Below, piece by piece: positions 1 through 5,178 of a DNA stretch of 5,178 nucleotides. Every line of letters starts with the position of its first letter. Positions within the stretch are counted from its first letter, which is position 1. Source of the DNA: Alistipes sp. GTDB lineage: Bacteria; Bacteroidota; Bacteroidia; Bacteroidales; Rikenellaceae. The position numbers and the translations under genes are program-made. Under the pieces are notes generated by a model. It was given only the letters and a program-made list of their open reading frames with translations. It was not told the origin of the DNA and did no database searches. The DNA is taken from assembly GCA_029065825.1 (NCBI GenBank), contig JAIEHQ010000058.1:1-5178 (forward strand), read 5' to 3'.

Positions 1-90
1 CTTTTCAGTCACGTGCTCCTTCACGTCCTGCATCGTGTCGGACAAGTCCGCCTTCAGACGATCCTTGTCATTCTGTAATCTTTTGTTCAT
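1..90 (-). CDS. N-terminal fragment of a small, highly charged helical protein (cut by window edge)
   Basis: The reading frame opens with ATG at 90-88 and stays open for 30 codons to the left edge. It begins MNKRLQNDKDRLKADLSD and continues TMQDVKEHVTEK. The peptide is almost entirely charged or polar with heptad-like spacing, so an amphipathic or coiled helix is likely. There is no signal peptide or membrane segment in the visible part. The start is supported by AAGGA five bases upstream. It lies 32 nt downstream of the GlsB/YeaQ-type membrane protein gene on the same strand, with no terminator between, so the two probably form a small operon. By context it could be a YtxH-like, DUF883-like or CsbD-like stress-associated protein. 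That is inference from composition only, as too little sequence is visible to assign a family. Confidence 0.6.
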   Translation of the reverse strand, partial: MNKRLQNDKDRLKADLSDTMQDVKEHVTEK

Positions 91-95
91 GACAT

Positions 96-100
96 TCCTT
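96..100 (-). promoter_or_regulatory. Shine-Dalgarno-like site for the charged-protein gene
   Basis: Read on the minus strand the sequence is AAGGA, five bases before the ATG at 90-88 and preceded by an A-rich run. It is the only clear purine-rich ribosome binding site in front of a gene in this window. It decides the start of the gene at the left edge. Confidence 0.5.
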
Positions 101-122
101 TTTTTTGATCCGACGATTCGTT

Positions 123-386
123 TTACTCGATTCTTTTGGTCTTCTTACCGCGCCGCAGCAACGATACGATCCACAGCAGCACCACTGCGCCGACCACCGA
201 GGTAATCAGGCTGCCGACCGTGCCGACGGCAAACCATCCGAAGAGCGAGAAGATCCATCCGCCCAGGATACCGCCGACGATTCCGACGATCAGATTGATG
301 AACAGGCCGGAGCCTTCTCCCTTCACAATCAGGTTGGCGAGCCATCCGGCCACCAGACCTATCAACAGATACCACAAGAAAAACAT
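123..386 (-). CDS. GlsB/YeaQ/YmgE-family small membrane protein (transglycosylase-associated protein family)
   Basis: Encodes 87 residues, nearly all in three hydrophobic segments (about residues 1-21, 29-50 and 55-77), followed by the basic tail RRGKKTKR. The first helix contains GLVAGWLANLIVKG and the second GIVGGILGGWIF. This glycine-rich pattern is the signature of the YeaQ/YmgE (GlsB, 'transglycosylase-associated') family, whose members are 80-90 residues long and sit in the cytoplasmic membrane. Family members are linked to general stress or acid response, but the molecular function is not established. I place the start at the ATG at 386-384, because the frame extends only three codons further to a TTG and the family usually begins MxxLWxLLxG. 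No Shine-Dalgarno sequence is visible. It is followed 32 nt later by a small charged protein gene, a likely operon partner. The upstream terminator at 448-475 separates it from cysteate synthase. Confidence 0.88.
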   Translation of the reverse strand: MFFLWYLLIGLVAGWLANLIVKGEGSGLFINLIVGIVGGILGGWIFSLFGWFAVGTVGSLITSVVGAVVLLWIVSLLRRGKKTKRIE

Positions 387-439
387 AATACACAAAATTT
401 AATGACTGTTCGACATCCTCCGTTGCAAATACCCGGCCA

Positions 440-475
440 AAACAAAAGGCATCCGCACGGATTCGTGCGGATGCC
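440..475 (-). terminator. Rho-independent terminator of the nspC-cysteate synthase unit
   Basis: The arms 448-459 and 464-475 (GGCATCCGCACG and its complement) form a perfect 12-bp stem with a GATT tetraloop. On the minus strand the stem is followed by TTTTGTTTT, giving a U-rich tail. It begins 23 nt after the cysteate synthase stop codon. A second, weaker hairpin (TAGCGA at 478-483 with TCGCTA at 496-501) overlaps the stop codon itself. The orientation fits termination of leftward transcription only, because the plus-strand side has no U tract. Confidence 0.88.
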
Positions 476-498
476 CGTAGCGATACGTCGTATAGTCG

Positions 499-1791
499 CT
501 ATGCGAACATGATCTCAACCTTCTCGACCACCTCCGCGGCCGAAACATTGAGCGGGAAGACGTGGGTAGGCTTGAGGTGCCACAGCTCCTTTCCCTCCTT
601 GAACCGCTGCTCGCCGCCGCCGGTAATGTTCAGCATGATGACGGCATCCTTCTCCACGCGCCCCTCCTCGACCGCCTTGATGAGCGATGCGGTAGCTACG
701 CCGGCTGCGGAATAGACATCGACCCCCTCCGTCTCCCGGAACAGGCGGGCCGCCTTGCGCGCCTGGGCGTTCGTCACGGCGAATACCTCGCCCTCGGTGG
801 CTTTCAGCGCGTCGTAGAGACCGCCGGCGATAGAATAAGGCGGCTTGCGGTTCGAGAGCACCTTGGCATCGATGATCTCCACATCGCGGCGCGCCTTGTC
901 GTCCTCGTAGGGCAGCATGTCGCGGGAATCGACCCTCCAGGCGTTATACATCGGCACGAACGGCGCATTCTGCGAAACCATCAACTTCATCAGGTTGTCG
1001 CCGAAACGTCCGTCCTCGATCAGACGCATATTGGCCTCCCAGGCTGCGATGGCACCCGTACCGCTGCCGACGGCCTGGAAGTAGTAGTCGGGGATGCGGC
1101 CGATGGTCGTGACGGCCGAAAGCACGGTGGTGGCCATACCGTCGCGACGGGCCACGTTCTTCGCTCCGCCCTCCGCATAGAAACGGTCGTTTTTCAGCGC
1201 CAGGTTGCTCAGGTGAATCGCATCGAAATAGTCGCCGCCCCGCTCCGAGCAGATCAGCTTCACGCAGGAATCCAGCGGCTCGTCGAACCACAACGCATCG
1301 AGGTTGTCGGCCGGCACGCACAGCAGCAGCGGAATGCGGTTGTCGGAGCAGACCTTCGCGAAAGCACGCGCCGTGTTGCCGGCCGAGGCGACCACCAGCA
1401 CCCGCGTCTCCCGCTCGTCGATCCGGGCGCAGACGCTGTAGGCCTCCGTCTCCTTGAACGAGCAGGTGGTCATCCGGGCACCGATGGCCGGATGATAGCC
1501 GTTGAAGGTTATGTAGAGATTCTCCAGACCGAGCGCCTGGGCCAGCCCCTTGCTTTTGTAGGTCACTGGAGCAGTCGATTTTTCGAGCATGCGACGGACG
1601 GGAAGCCAGTCGCAGAACTTGTAGAATCCGTAATCGTCAGATTTCAGTTCGAGTTGTTTTTTCGCATAACGGGTGCGGATCAGCGAGGGACAGTCGCACT
1701 GGCTGTCATCGAGCATCCACCCCTCGTCGGCAAACTGACGGCCGGTAGCAACGCACTCCAGCTGATAGGAAGTCGGTGTAAAATCTTTCAT
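499..1791 (-). CDS. Cysteate synthase (PLP-dependent, threonine synthase superfamily)
   Basis: The family enzyme joins O-phospho-L-serine and sulfite to give L-cysteate and phosphate. In Methanosarcina this serves coenzyme M synthesis. In sulfonolipid-making Bacteroidota cysteate is the head group condensed with a fatty acyl chain to make capnine, which is the likely role here. The protein has 430 residues, close to the family norm. A threonine-synthase-like N-terminal part carries Cys13, Cys32 and Cys34. The probable PLP lysine is Lys113 in SFKETEA, the ring-contacting asparagine is in ASAGNTARAFA (135-145), and the phosphate-binding loop is GSGTGA (242-247). The C-terminal NITGGGEQRFKEG (388-400) is also typical of this branch. 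The start is ATG at 1791-1789, 16 nt after the nspC stop, with no clear Shine-Dalgarno; cotranscription with nspC is likely. A divergent threonine synthase is the main alternative, but the SFKETEA motif and overall pattern favour cysteate synthase. Confidence 0.87.
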   Translation of the reverse strand: MKDFTPTSYQLECVATGRQFADEGWMLDDSQCDCPSLIRTRYAKKQLELKSDDYGFYKFCDWLPVRRMLEKSTAPVTYKSKGLAQALGLENLYITFNGYHPAIGARMTTCSFKETEAYSVCARIDERETRVLVVASAGNTARAFAKVCSDNRIPLLLCVPADNLDALWFDEPLDSCVKLICSERGGDYFDAIHLSNLALKNDRFYAEGGAKNVARRDGMATTVLSAVTTIGRIPDYYFQAVGSGTGAIAAWEANMRLIEDGRFGDNLMKLMVSQNAPFVPMYNAWRVDSRDMLPYEDDKARRDVEIIDAKVLSNRKPPYSIAGGLYDALKATEGEVFAVTNAQARKAARLFRETEGVDVYSAAGVATASLIKAVEEGRVEKDAVIMLNITGGGEQRFKEGKELWHLKPTHVFPLNVSAAEVVEKVEIMFA

Positions 1792-1807
1792 CTGTTCGGG
1801 TATTAAA

Positions 1808-2938
1808 TCACGACATACGGGACTTGAAATCCTCGTAGCCGAACTCTTTGACTATTTCCGTGGTTCCGTCGCGCCGGGCGATCGCAATCGCGGGATGGGC
1901 CACGCCGTTGAACATCGTGGTCTTGACCATCGTGTAGTGGATCATGTCCTCGAACACCACCCTGTCGCCGCGGTGCGGCTCCCGGTCGAAGACCCAGTCG
2001 CCGCAATAGTCGCCGGCCAGGCAGCTGTTGCCGCCCATGCGCCACCCCGGCTCGCCGGGCTGCGGATCGCGCGCGCCGACGATCGCCGGCTTGTAGGGCA
2101 TCTCCAGGCAGTCGGGCATGTGGCAGGCGAACGACACGTCGAGCATGGCCGTGCGGATGCCTCCGTTCTCGACCAGATCCTCCACCGTCGAGACCAGATA
2201 GCCCGTGCGCCAGGTAAAGGCGCTGCCCGGTTCGAGGATCAGCCGCAGGTGGGGATGGCGCGCCCGGAAGTCGCGCAAAATGCGGATCAGTTCGTCGCAG
2301 TCGTAGTCCCGGTGGGTCATCAGGTGGCCGCCGCCCATGTTGAGCCACTTGATCTGCGGCAGGTATTTTCCGAAACGGGCTTCGACCGCTTCGAGCGCCA
2401 GACGCAGGTGTTCGGGGCGCGACTCGCACAATACGTGGAAATGGAGTCCCTCGACTCCTTCCGGCAGCTCGGACAGCGCCTCGGCGGGGATGCCCAGGCG
2501 CGACCCTGCCACGCAGGGGTTGTAGAGGTCGGTCTCCACGGGCGAATAGCCCGGATTGATCCGCAGACCGCACGAAATCCCCTGCCGCATCGCACGCGGA
2601 GCGAACCGCTCGTACTGGGCCAGGGAATTGAAGGTCAGGTGGTCGCTGCACCGCAGGATCTCCCCGATATTGCCGTCGGTATAGACCGGGGCGTAGGTGT
2701 GGGCCGGGCGGCCGTACTCCTCGAAGACAAGACGCGCCTCGGCAGCCGACGAGGCGGTCGCACCGTCCGAGTGGCGGGCCAGCTCGGGAAAGATGCGCCA
2801 CATGGCGCAGGCTTTCAGCGCAACGATGATCTCCGCTCCCGACTCACGACGCACGCGGTCGATCGTTACGAGATTCGCCTCCAGCAGCTCCTCGTCGAGT
2901 ACGAAGCAGGGCGAGGGCAATTTCTGAAAATCAATCAT
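1808..2938 (-). CDS. nspC: Carboxynorspermidine/carboxyspermidine decarboxylase
   Basis: A cytosolic PLP enzyme of the alanine racemase/ornithine decarboxylase fold (fold III) that removes CO2 from carboxynorspermidine or carboxyspermidine to give norspermidine or spermidine, the last step of the alternative polyamine pathway. It has 376 residues, the usual length. The PLP Schiff-base lysine is Lys42 in VALKACAMW. A glycine-rich MGGGHLMT (201-208) and the phosphate-binding EPGSA (236-240) follow. LDVSFACHMPDCLEMPYKP (266-283) is a family hallmark, and the catalytic-type Cys306 sits in GGNSCLAGD. All expected active-site elements are present, so the gene looks functional. The start ATG is at 2938-2936, with no clear Shine-Dalgarno but a TAnnTTTG box about 30 bp upstream. 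Cysteate synthase follows after 16 nt. Substrate preference (spermidine or norspermidine) cannot be read from the sequence; Bacteroides relatives use this route for spermidine. Confidence 0.95.
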   Translation of the reverse strand: MIDFQKLPSPCFVLDEELLEANLVTIDRVRRESGAEIIVALKACAMWRIFPELARHSDGATASSAAEARLVFEEYGRPAHTYAPVYTDGNIGEILRCSDHLTFNSLAQYERFAPRAMRQGISCGLRINPGYSPVETDLYNPCVAGSRLGIPAEALSELPEGVEGLHFHVLCESRPEHLRLALEAVEARFGKYLPQIKWLNMGGGHLMTHRDYDCDELIRILRDFRARHPHLRLILEPGSAFTWRTGYLVSTVEDLVENGGIRTAMLDVSFACHMPDCLEMPYKPAIVGARDPQPGEPGWRMGGNSCLAGDYCGDWVFDREPHRGDRVVFEDMIHYTMVKTTMFNGVAHPAIAIARRDGTTEIVKEFGYEDFKSRMS

Positions 2939-2967
2939 GGATTGTCCGATTCTGTTGGAAATTCAGG

Positions 2968-2975
2968 CAAATTTA
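2968..2975 (-). promoter_or_regulatory. Candidate Bacteroidota -7 box upstream of nspC
   Basis: On the minus strand the sequence is TAAATTTG, an exact match to the Bacteroidota -7 consensus TAnnTTTG. It would start transcription roughly 20-25 nt before the nspC ATG, giving a short leader for the nspC-cysteate synthase transcript. A run of T lies immediately upstream. I see no TTTG/TTG -33 element at the expected spacing, which lowers confidence; an AT-rich stretch could produce the box by chance. Confidence 0.4.
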
Positions 2976-3037
2976 AAAAAATCATCCTTATCTGAGCGCT
3001 CCCCGGCTTTCGAATCGGCACAAATAAGTATTTATAC

Positions 3038-3352
3038 CTATCGAGCGGCAACGCTCCGGATCGTAGCCGAAGCACGAAGGAAGGCCCGAACGGACTCCCG
3101 CTCCAAAACCTCGTCCAGGACCGCATCGATCTCGTCCTGCGGCAAAGCAAGCGATATTTTCCATTCGGTACCGATTCATCCCCGCCATTTCAAGAGGCTT
3201 TACACTTTCGAAACGCATCTCTTCGGACGGGTCAGCATAATCCTGCACGGCGATCTCCACCCACCAAAGGGAACCTTGAACTTGCTATGCTATTCCGCAT
3301 AATACCATAATCCGAATGCCAGACCTTGACCTTTACAGGTAAAGGTACGCAC
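3038..3352 (-). pseudogene. Possible decayed gene of about 100 codons (unrecognised)
   Basis: No intact frame spans this gap, but three protein-like segments follow one another on the minus strand in alternating frames. From a GTG at 3352-3350 one frame reads VRTFTCKGQGLAFGLWYYAE to a TAG at 3292-3290. Next to it is a tandem 5-bp duplication (TAGCA twice), after which the next frame reads VQGSLWWVEIAVQDYADPSE and on through MAGMNRY. Near 3167-3169 one extra base shifts back to the first frame, which reads EWKISLALPQDEIDAV and ends RASATIRSVAAR at a TAG at 3040-3038. Removing one 5-bp copy and one base leaves 309 nt, exactly 103 codons, with one internal stop. The last segment has mostly G/C third bases, like the neighbouring genes. 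The family is not recognised. Non-coding sequence remains possible. Confidence 0.35.
3329..3346. repeat. 18-bp palindrome in the gap upstream of nspC
   Basis: ACCTTTAC-AG-GTAAAGGT is a perfect 8-bp inverted repeat around a 2-bp centre. The symmetry would suit a dimeric DNA-binding protein better than an RNA hairpin, since the loop is too small. It lies about 390 bp upstream of the nspC start and inside the proposed decayed gene, so an operator role is uncertain. Confidence 0.4.
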
Positions 3353-3386
3353 AGGCTACTGCGGCGGGATACTTTGTTTCAACAGG

Positions 3387-3421
3387 AAAAAGGCCGACAA
3401 GGAATTTCCCCGTCGGCCTTT
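3387..3421 (-). terminator. Rho-independent terminator of the unknown 256-residue protein gene
   Basis: The arms AAAGGCCGAC (3389-3398) and GTCGGCCTTT (3412-3421) form a 10-bp stem around a 13-nt loop that can fold a little further (GG/CC at 3401-3402 and 3408-3409). On the minus strand the descending arm ends in TTTTT. It begins 20 nt after the stop codon of the gene at 3442-4212 and closes that gene as a single-gene unit. Confidence 0.85.
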
Positions 3422-3441
3422 ACTATAATTGACAGTGAGAA

Positions 3442-4212
3442 TTACCGCTCCAAAGTAAGCGTGATGACACCGTCTTTGGCTTGTTTCTGAAAATCATAAC
3501 AGAATTGCATCCACTTCTCGCAATACTCCTTGAATATGGCTTTACGTTGGCTCTCCGTCATCTTAGATTCATTCACAAACGTAGTATAACATATATACAG
3601 AGCATTGACCTTATCCTTATGCCTATCGCCATCTTCGCTCTGCTCGCCATCGACGGCTGAATAGGAAAAGCAAATGCCGTCTCGCACTCGAAAGGCGTAT
3701 TGGTACTTTTCGTCATACTTTTCATGGTTGCGGTTGATCTCTTCGTTCTGTTGAAGCGGCGTGGCGACCGTATTCCTCGACAAATACCTCGCAGCCACTT
3801 CATTCGCCGTCAGCGTGTCGTCATTCAGAAAACGCTCGTTATAGCGCTGCAAAAAATGGCTCGTATAAGCGTGGATTTGTCTGACTGCTATCATTTCGCT
3901 ATCTGGAGTATGTTTATAGCCGCCTGCCCCCCATTTGACAATGAAGCGATGATTTCTGTTATAAACGACAGTAAACGATCCCACCTCCGGCTTCTCTGCT
4001 CGCGCCCGACTCTCCGCATAGAAATAAATGACGTATTTATTGTTCGTCGCAGGAATGGTGTAATCGTAAAGCTCCCACGCCGGAAATTTCATCTTCTTTT
4101 TGAATGCTTTGACCGCCTTTGGCAAAAGATATTCCTTCTTAATTTCCACCTTTTGCTTATCCGCGGCAAGATGATCGTACATCTCCTTATAGGTCATCGT
4201 CGGAAGTATCAT
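3442..4212 (-). CDS. Hypothetical protein, 256 residues, AT-rich, probably acquired
   Basis: I do not recognise the family. The protein is soluble, with no signal peptide or membrane helix. The N-terminal third is lysine-rich (KQKVEIKKEYLLPKAVKAFK, 19-38). A beta-rich middle follows, with KYVIYFYAESRA (59-70) and SFTVVYNRNHRFIVKWG (79-95). A helix-like IHAYTSHFLQRYNERFL (113-129) with conserved-looking His, Arg and Tyr comes next, then a polar segment (about 155-200) and a C-terminal helical region EYCEKWMQFCYDFQKQ. I chose the ATG at 4212-4210; the frame also extends eight codons to a GTG at 4236. Base composition is clearly poorer in GC than in the flanking metabolic genes. It lies between two terminators, so it is a single-gene unit placed between two genes of one polyamine pathway. 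This suggests horizontal gain. The frame is long and its third codon positions are relaxed but coherent, so I believe it is real. Confidence 0.8.
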   Translation of the reverse strand: MILPTMTYKEMYDHLAADKQKVEIKKEYLLPKAVKAFKKKMKFPAWELYDYTIPATNNKYVIYFYAESRARAEKPEVGSFTVVYNRNHRFIVKWGAGGYKHTPDSEMIAVRQIHAYTSHFLQRYNERFLNDDTLTANEVAARYLSRNTVATPLQQNEEINRNHEKYDEKYQYAFRVRDGICFSYSAVDGEQSEDGDRHKDKVNALYICYTTFVNESKMTESQRKAIFKEYCEKWMQFCYDFQKQAKDGVITLTLER

Positions 4213-4255
4213 AGCGTTTAACTTTTCTAAATACACAACCTGTTACTCATATATA

Positions 4256-4290
4256 AGCAAAACAAGCGGAGCCTGTCGCTCCGCTTGTTT
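4256..4290 (-). terminator. Rho-independent terminator of the carboxynorspermidine dehydrogenase gene
   Basis: Arms 4260-4272 and 4278-4290 (AACAAGCGGAGC flanked by one more A-T pair) form a perfect 13-bp stem with a CTGTC loop. On the minus strand the descending arm runs into TTGTTTTGCTTATATA, a U-rich tail. It starts 14 nt after the stop codon at 4305. It would block readthrough into the next gene, which must therefore have a promoter of its own in the roughly 45 bp that follow. Confidence 0.87.
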
Positions 4291-4304
4291 CGAATTTCAA
4301 AGGA

Positions 4305-5178
4305 TCAGACCTCGAGATCGACATCGAACTTCTCGATCCAGGGCAGCCCCTGCCTGCCCAGCTCGGCCAGGAACGGATCGGGATCGAACTCCTCGACGTT
4401 ATATACGCCGGCACCGCGCCAAAGGCCGCGCGCCCACATCGAAGCGCCCAGAGCCGCCGGAACACCCGTCGTGAAGCTGACGGCCTGCGTGCCCGTCTGC
4501 TTGAAGGCGGTTTCGTGATCGCAGTTGTTGTATATGTAGTAGGTGCGCTCCTTACCGTCCTTGACACCCCGGATGCGACAGCCGATCGAGGTCTGGCCGT
4601 GGTAGTTGGCTCCGAGCGACTTGGGATCGGGAAGCACGGCCTTCAGGAACTGGATCGGCACGATCTCGACACCGTTGTAGATGATCGGGTCGATGCGGGC
4701 CATGCCGATATTCTGAATCACGCGCAGGTGGGTCAGGTACTCCTGGCCGAAGGTCATCCAGAAGCGCGCACGCTTGATCGTCGGGTAGTTCTTGACCAGC
4801 GACTCCAGCTCCTCGTGGTAGATCACGTACGACTCGCGCTCGCCGATCTCGGGGTAGTTCAGGGCTTTGTGGATCTCGTGCGGCTCGGTCACGACCCACT
4901 TTCCGTCCTCGTAATAACGTCCTTTCTGCGTGACCTCGCGGATATTGATCTCGGGATTGAAGTTGGTGGCGAACGCCATACCGTGATTTCCGGCATTGCA
5001 GTCCACGATGTCGAGATAGTGGATCTCGTCGAAGTGGTGCTTGGCCGCATAGGCGGTAAAGATCGCCGTCACGCCCGGATCGAAGCCGCAGCCGAGGATG
5101 GCCGTCAGCCCCTTCTCCTTGAAGCGCTCCTGATAAGCCCACTGCCACGAATATTCGAAATGAGCCTCGTCCTTAGGC
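4305..5178 (-). CDS. Carboxynorspermidine/carboxyspermidine dehydrogenase, saccharopine dehydrogenase family (N-terminus outside window)
   Basis: This cytosolic NADPH-dependent enzyme condenses aspartate semialdehyde with putrescine or 1,3-diaminopropane and reduces the product to carboxyspermidine or carboxynorspermidine, the substrate of the decarboxylase encoded at 1808-2938. The visible frame opens at the right edge (first full codon at 5177) with PKDEAHFEYSWQWAYQERFK and continues for 290 residues to a TGA. Typical family segments are CGFDPGVTAIF (30-40), DCNAGNHGMAFATNF, FWMTFGQEYLTHLRVIQNIG, and a C-terminal CDHETAFKQTGTQAVSFTTG followed by GVPAALGASMW. Family members are about 400 residues, so roughly 105 N-terminal residues with the Rossmann nucleotide-binding motif lie outside the window. 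No ATG is expected near 5072; the GTG there is an internal valine of CGFDPGV. A lysine-pathway saccharopine dehydrogenase is less likely given nspC nearby. GC content matches nspC and cysteate synthase. Confidence 0.92.
   Translation of the reverse strand, partial: PKDEAHFEYSWQWAYQERFKEKGLTAILGCGFDPGVTAIFTAYAAKHHFDEIHYLDIVDCNAGNHGMAFATNFNPEINIREVTQKGRYYEDGKWVVTEPHEIHKALNYPEIGERESYVIYHEELESLVKNYPTIKRARFWMTFGQEYLTHLRVIQNIGMARIDPIIYNGVEIVPIQFLKAVLPDPKSLGANYHGQTSIGCRIRGVKDGKERTYYIYNNCDHETAFKQTGTQAVSFTTGVPAALGASMWARGLWRGAGVYNVEEFDPDPFLAELGRQGLPWIEKFDVDLEV

Noticed and set aside
388..432. Possible promoter before the small membrane protein gene (TTTG and TAAATTTTG on the minus strand)
   Set aside because: The -7-like element has one base too many between TA and TTTG, the spacing to the upstream TTTG is longer than usual, and transcription would start almost at the ATG.
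562..1806. A 414-codon open frame on the plus strand opposite cysteate synthase
   Set aside because: It is the antisense shadow of a clearly recognisable PLP enzyme in GC-rich DNA. Its translation is rich in Arg, His, Gly and Val without domain features.
1803..2801. A 332-codon minus-strand frame overlapping nspC in another phase
   Set aside because: Its Arg/Pro/Gly-rich translation is typical of an off-frame reading of high-GC coding DNA, and it overlaps a certain gene throughout.
1895..2995. A 366-codon open frame on the plus strand opposite nspC
   Set aside because: It mirrors the codon structure of nspC, whose active-site motifs are all on the minus strand. The plus-strand protein shows no recognisable motif.
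2937..3302. A 121-codon plus-strand frame through the gap upstream of nspC
   Set aside because: Its start overlaps the nspC start codon on the other strand, it has no ribosome binding site, and its Ser/Arg-rich composition looks random. The minus-strand relic reads better.
4305..5072. Treating the dehydrogenase as a complete 255-residue protein starting at 5072
   Set aside because: The codon there is GTG for the valine in the conserved CGFDPGV motif, and the frame continues to the window edge with clear family sequence.
1..5178. Scan for CRISPR arrays, insertion-sequence ends, tRNA or rRNA genes and riboswitches
   Set aside because: By eye I found no regularly spaced repeats, transposase reading frame, terminal inverted repeats, cloverleaf or conserved riboswitch core.

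Overview
The window looks like chromosomal DNA from a gut Bacteroidota, most likely Alistipes or a close Rikenellaceae relative. This rests on three things. The housekeeping genes are GC-rich. Most starts lack a clear Shine-Dalgarno sequence, and one gene has a TAnnTTTG-type -7 box upstream. A cysteate synthase is present, an enzyme that in this group is expected to feed sulfonolipid (capnine/sulfobacin) synthesis. The genus is an inference; no rRNA or other marker gene is present. Every gene I can support lies on the minus strand, so transcription runs from high to low coordinates.

Layout in order of transcription: (1) 5178-4305, the C-terminal three quarters of carboxynorspermidine/carboxyspermidine dehydrogenase (saccharopine dehydrogenase family), cut by the window edge and followed by a strong hairpin terminator at 4260-4290. 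(2) 4212-3442, an AT-richer gene for a 256-residue protein of unknown function, with its own terminator at 3389-3421. (3) About 500 bp without an intact gene. It holds what reads as a decayed small gene (3352-3038), an 18-bp palindrome and a probable -7 promoter box. (4) 2938-1808, nspC, carboxynorspermidine/carboxyspermidine decarboxylase. (5) 1791-499, cysteate synthase, 16 nt after nspC and presumably cotranscribed with it, ended by a 12-bp-stem terminator at 448-475. (6) 386-123, a GlsB/YeaQ/YmgE-type small membrane protein, followed 32 nt later by (7) the first 30 codons of a small, highly charged protein that runs off the left edge.

The dehydrogenase and the decarboxylase catalyse consecutive steps of the aspartate-semialdehyde-dependent (alternative) polyamine pathway: putrescine or diaminopropane -> carboxyspermidine or carboxynorspermidine -> spermidine or norspermidine. 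Here they are separated by an unrelated, compositionally different gene and a decayed gene. This suggests insertion into, or erosion around, a once tighter polyamine locus. The decarboxylase now shares a transcript with cysteate synthase, so polyamine and sulfonate metabolism may be co-expressed. I see no CRISPR array, transposase, tRNA, rRNA or recognisable defence system. The most unusual parts are the interrupted pathway pair, the nspC-cysteate synthase pairing, and the unrecognised gene with its neighbouring relic.
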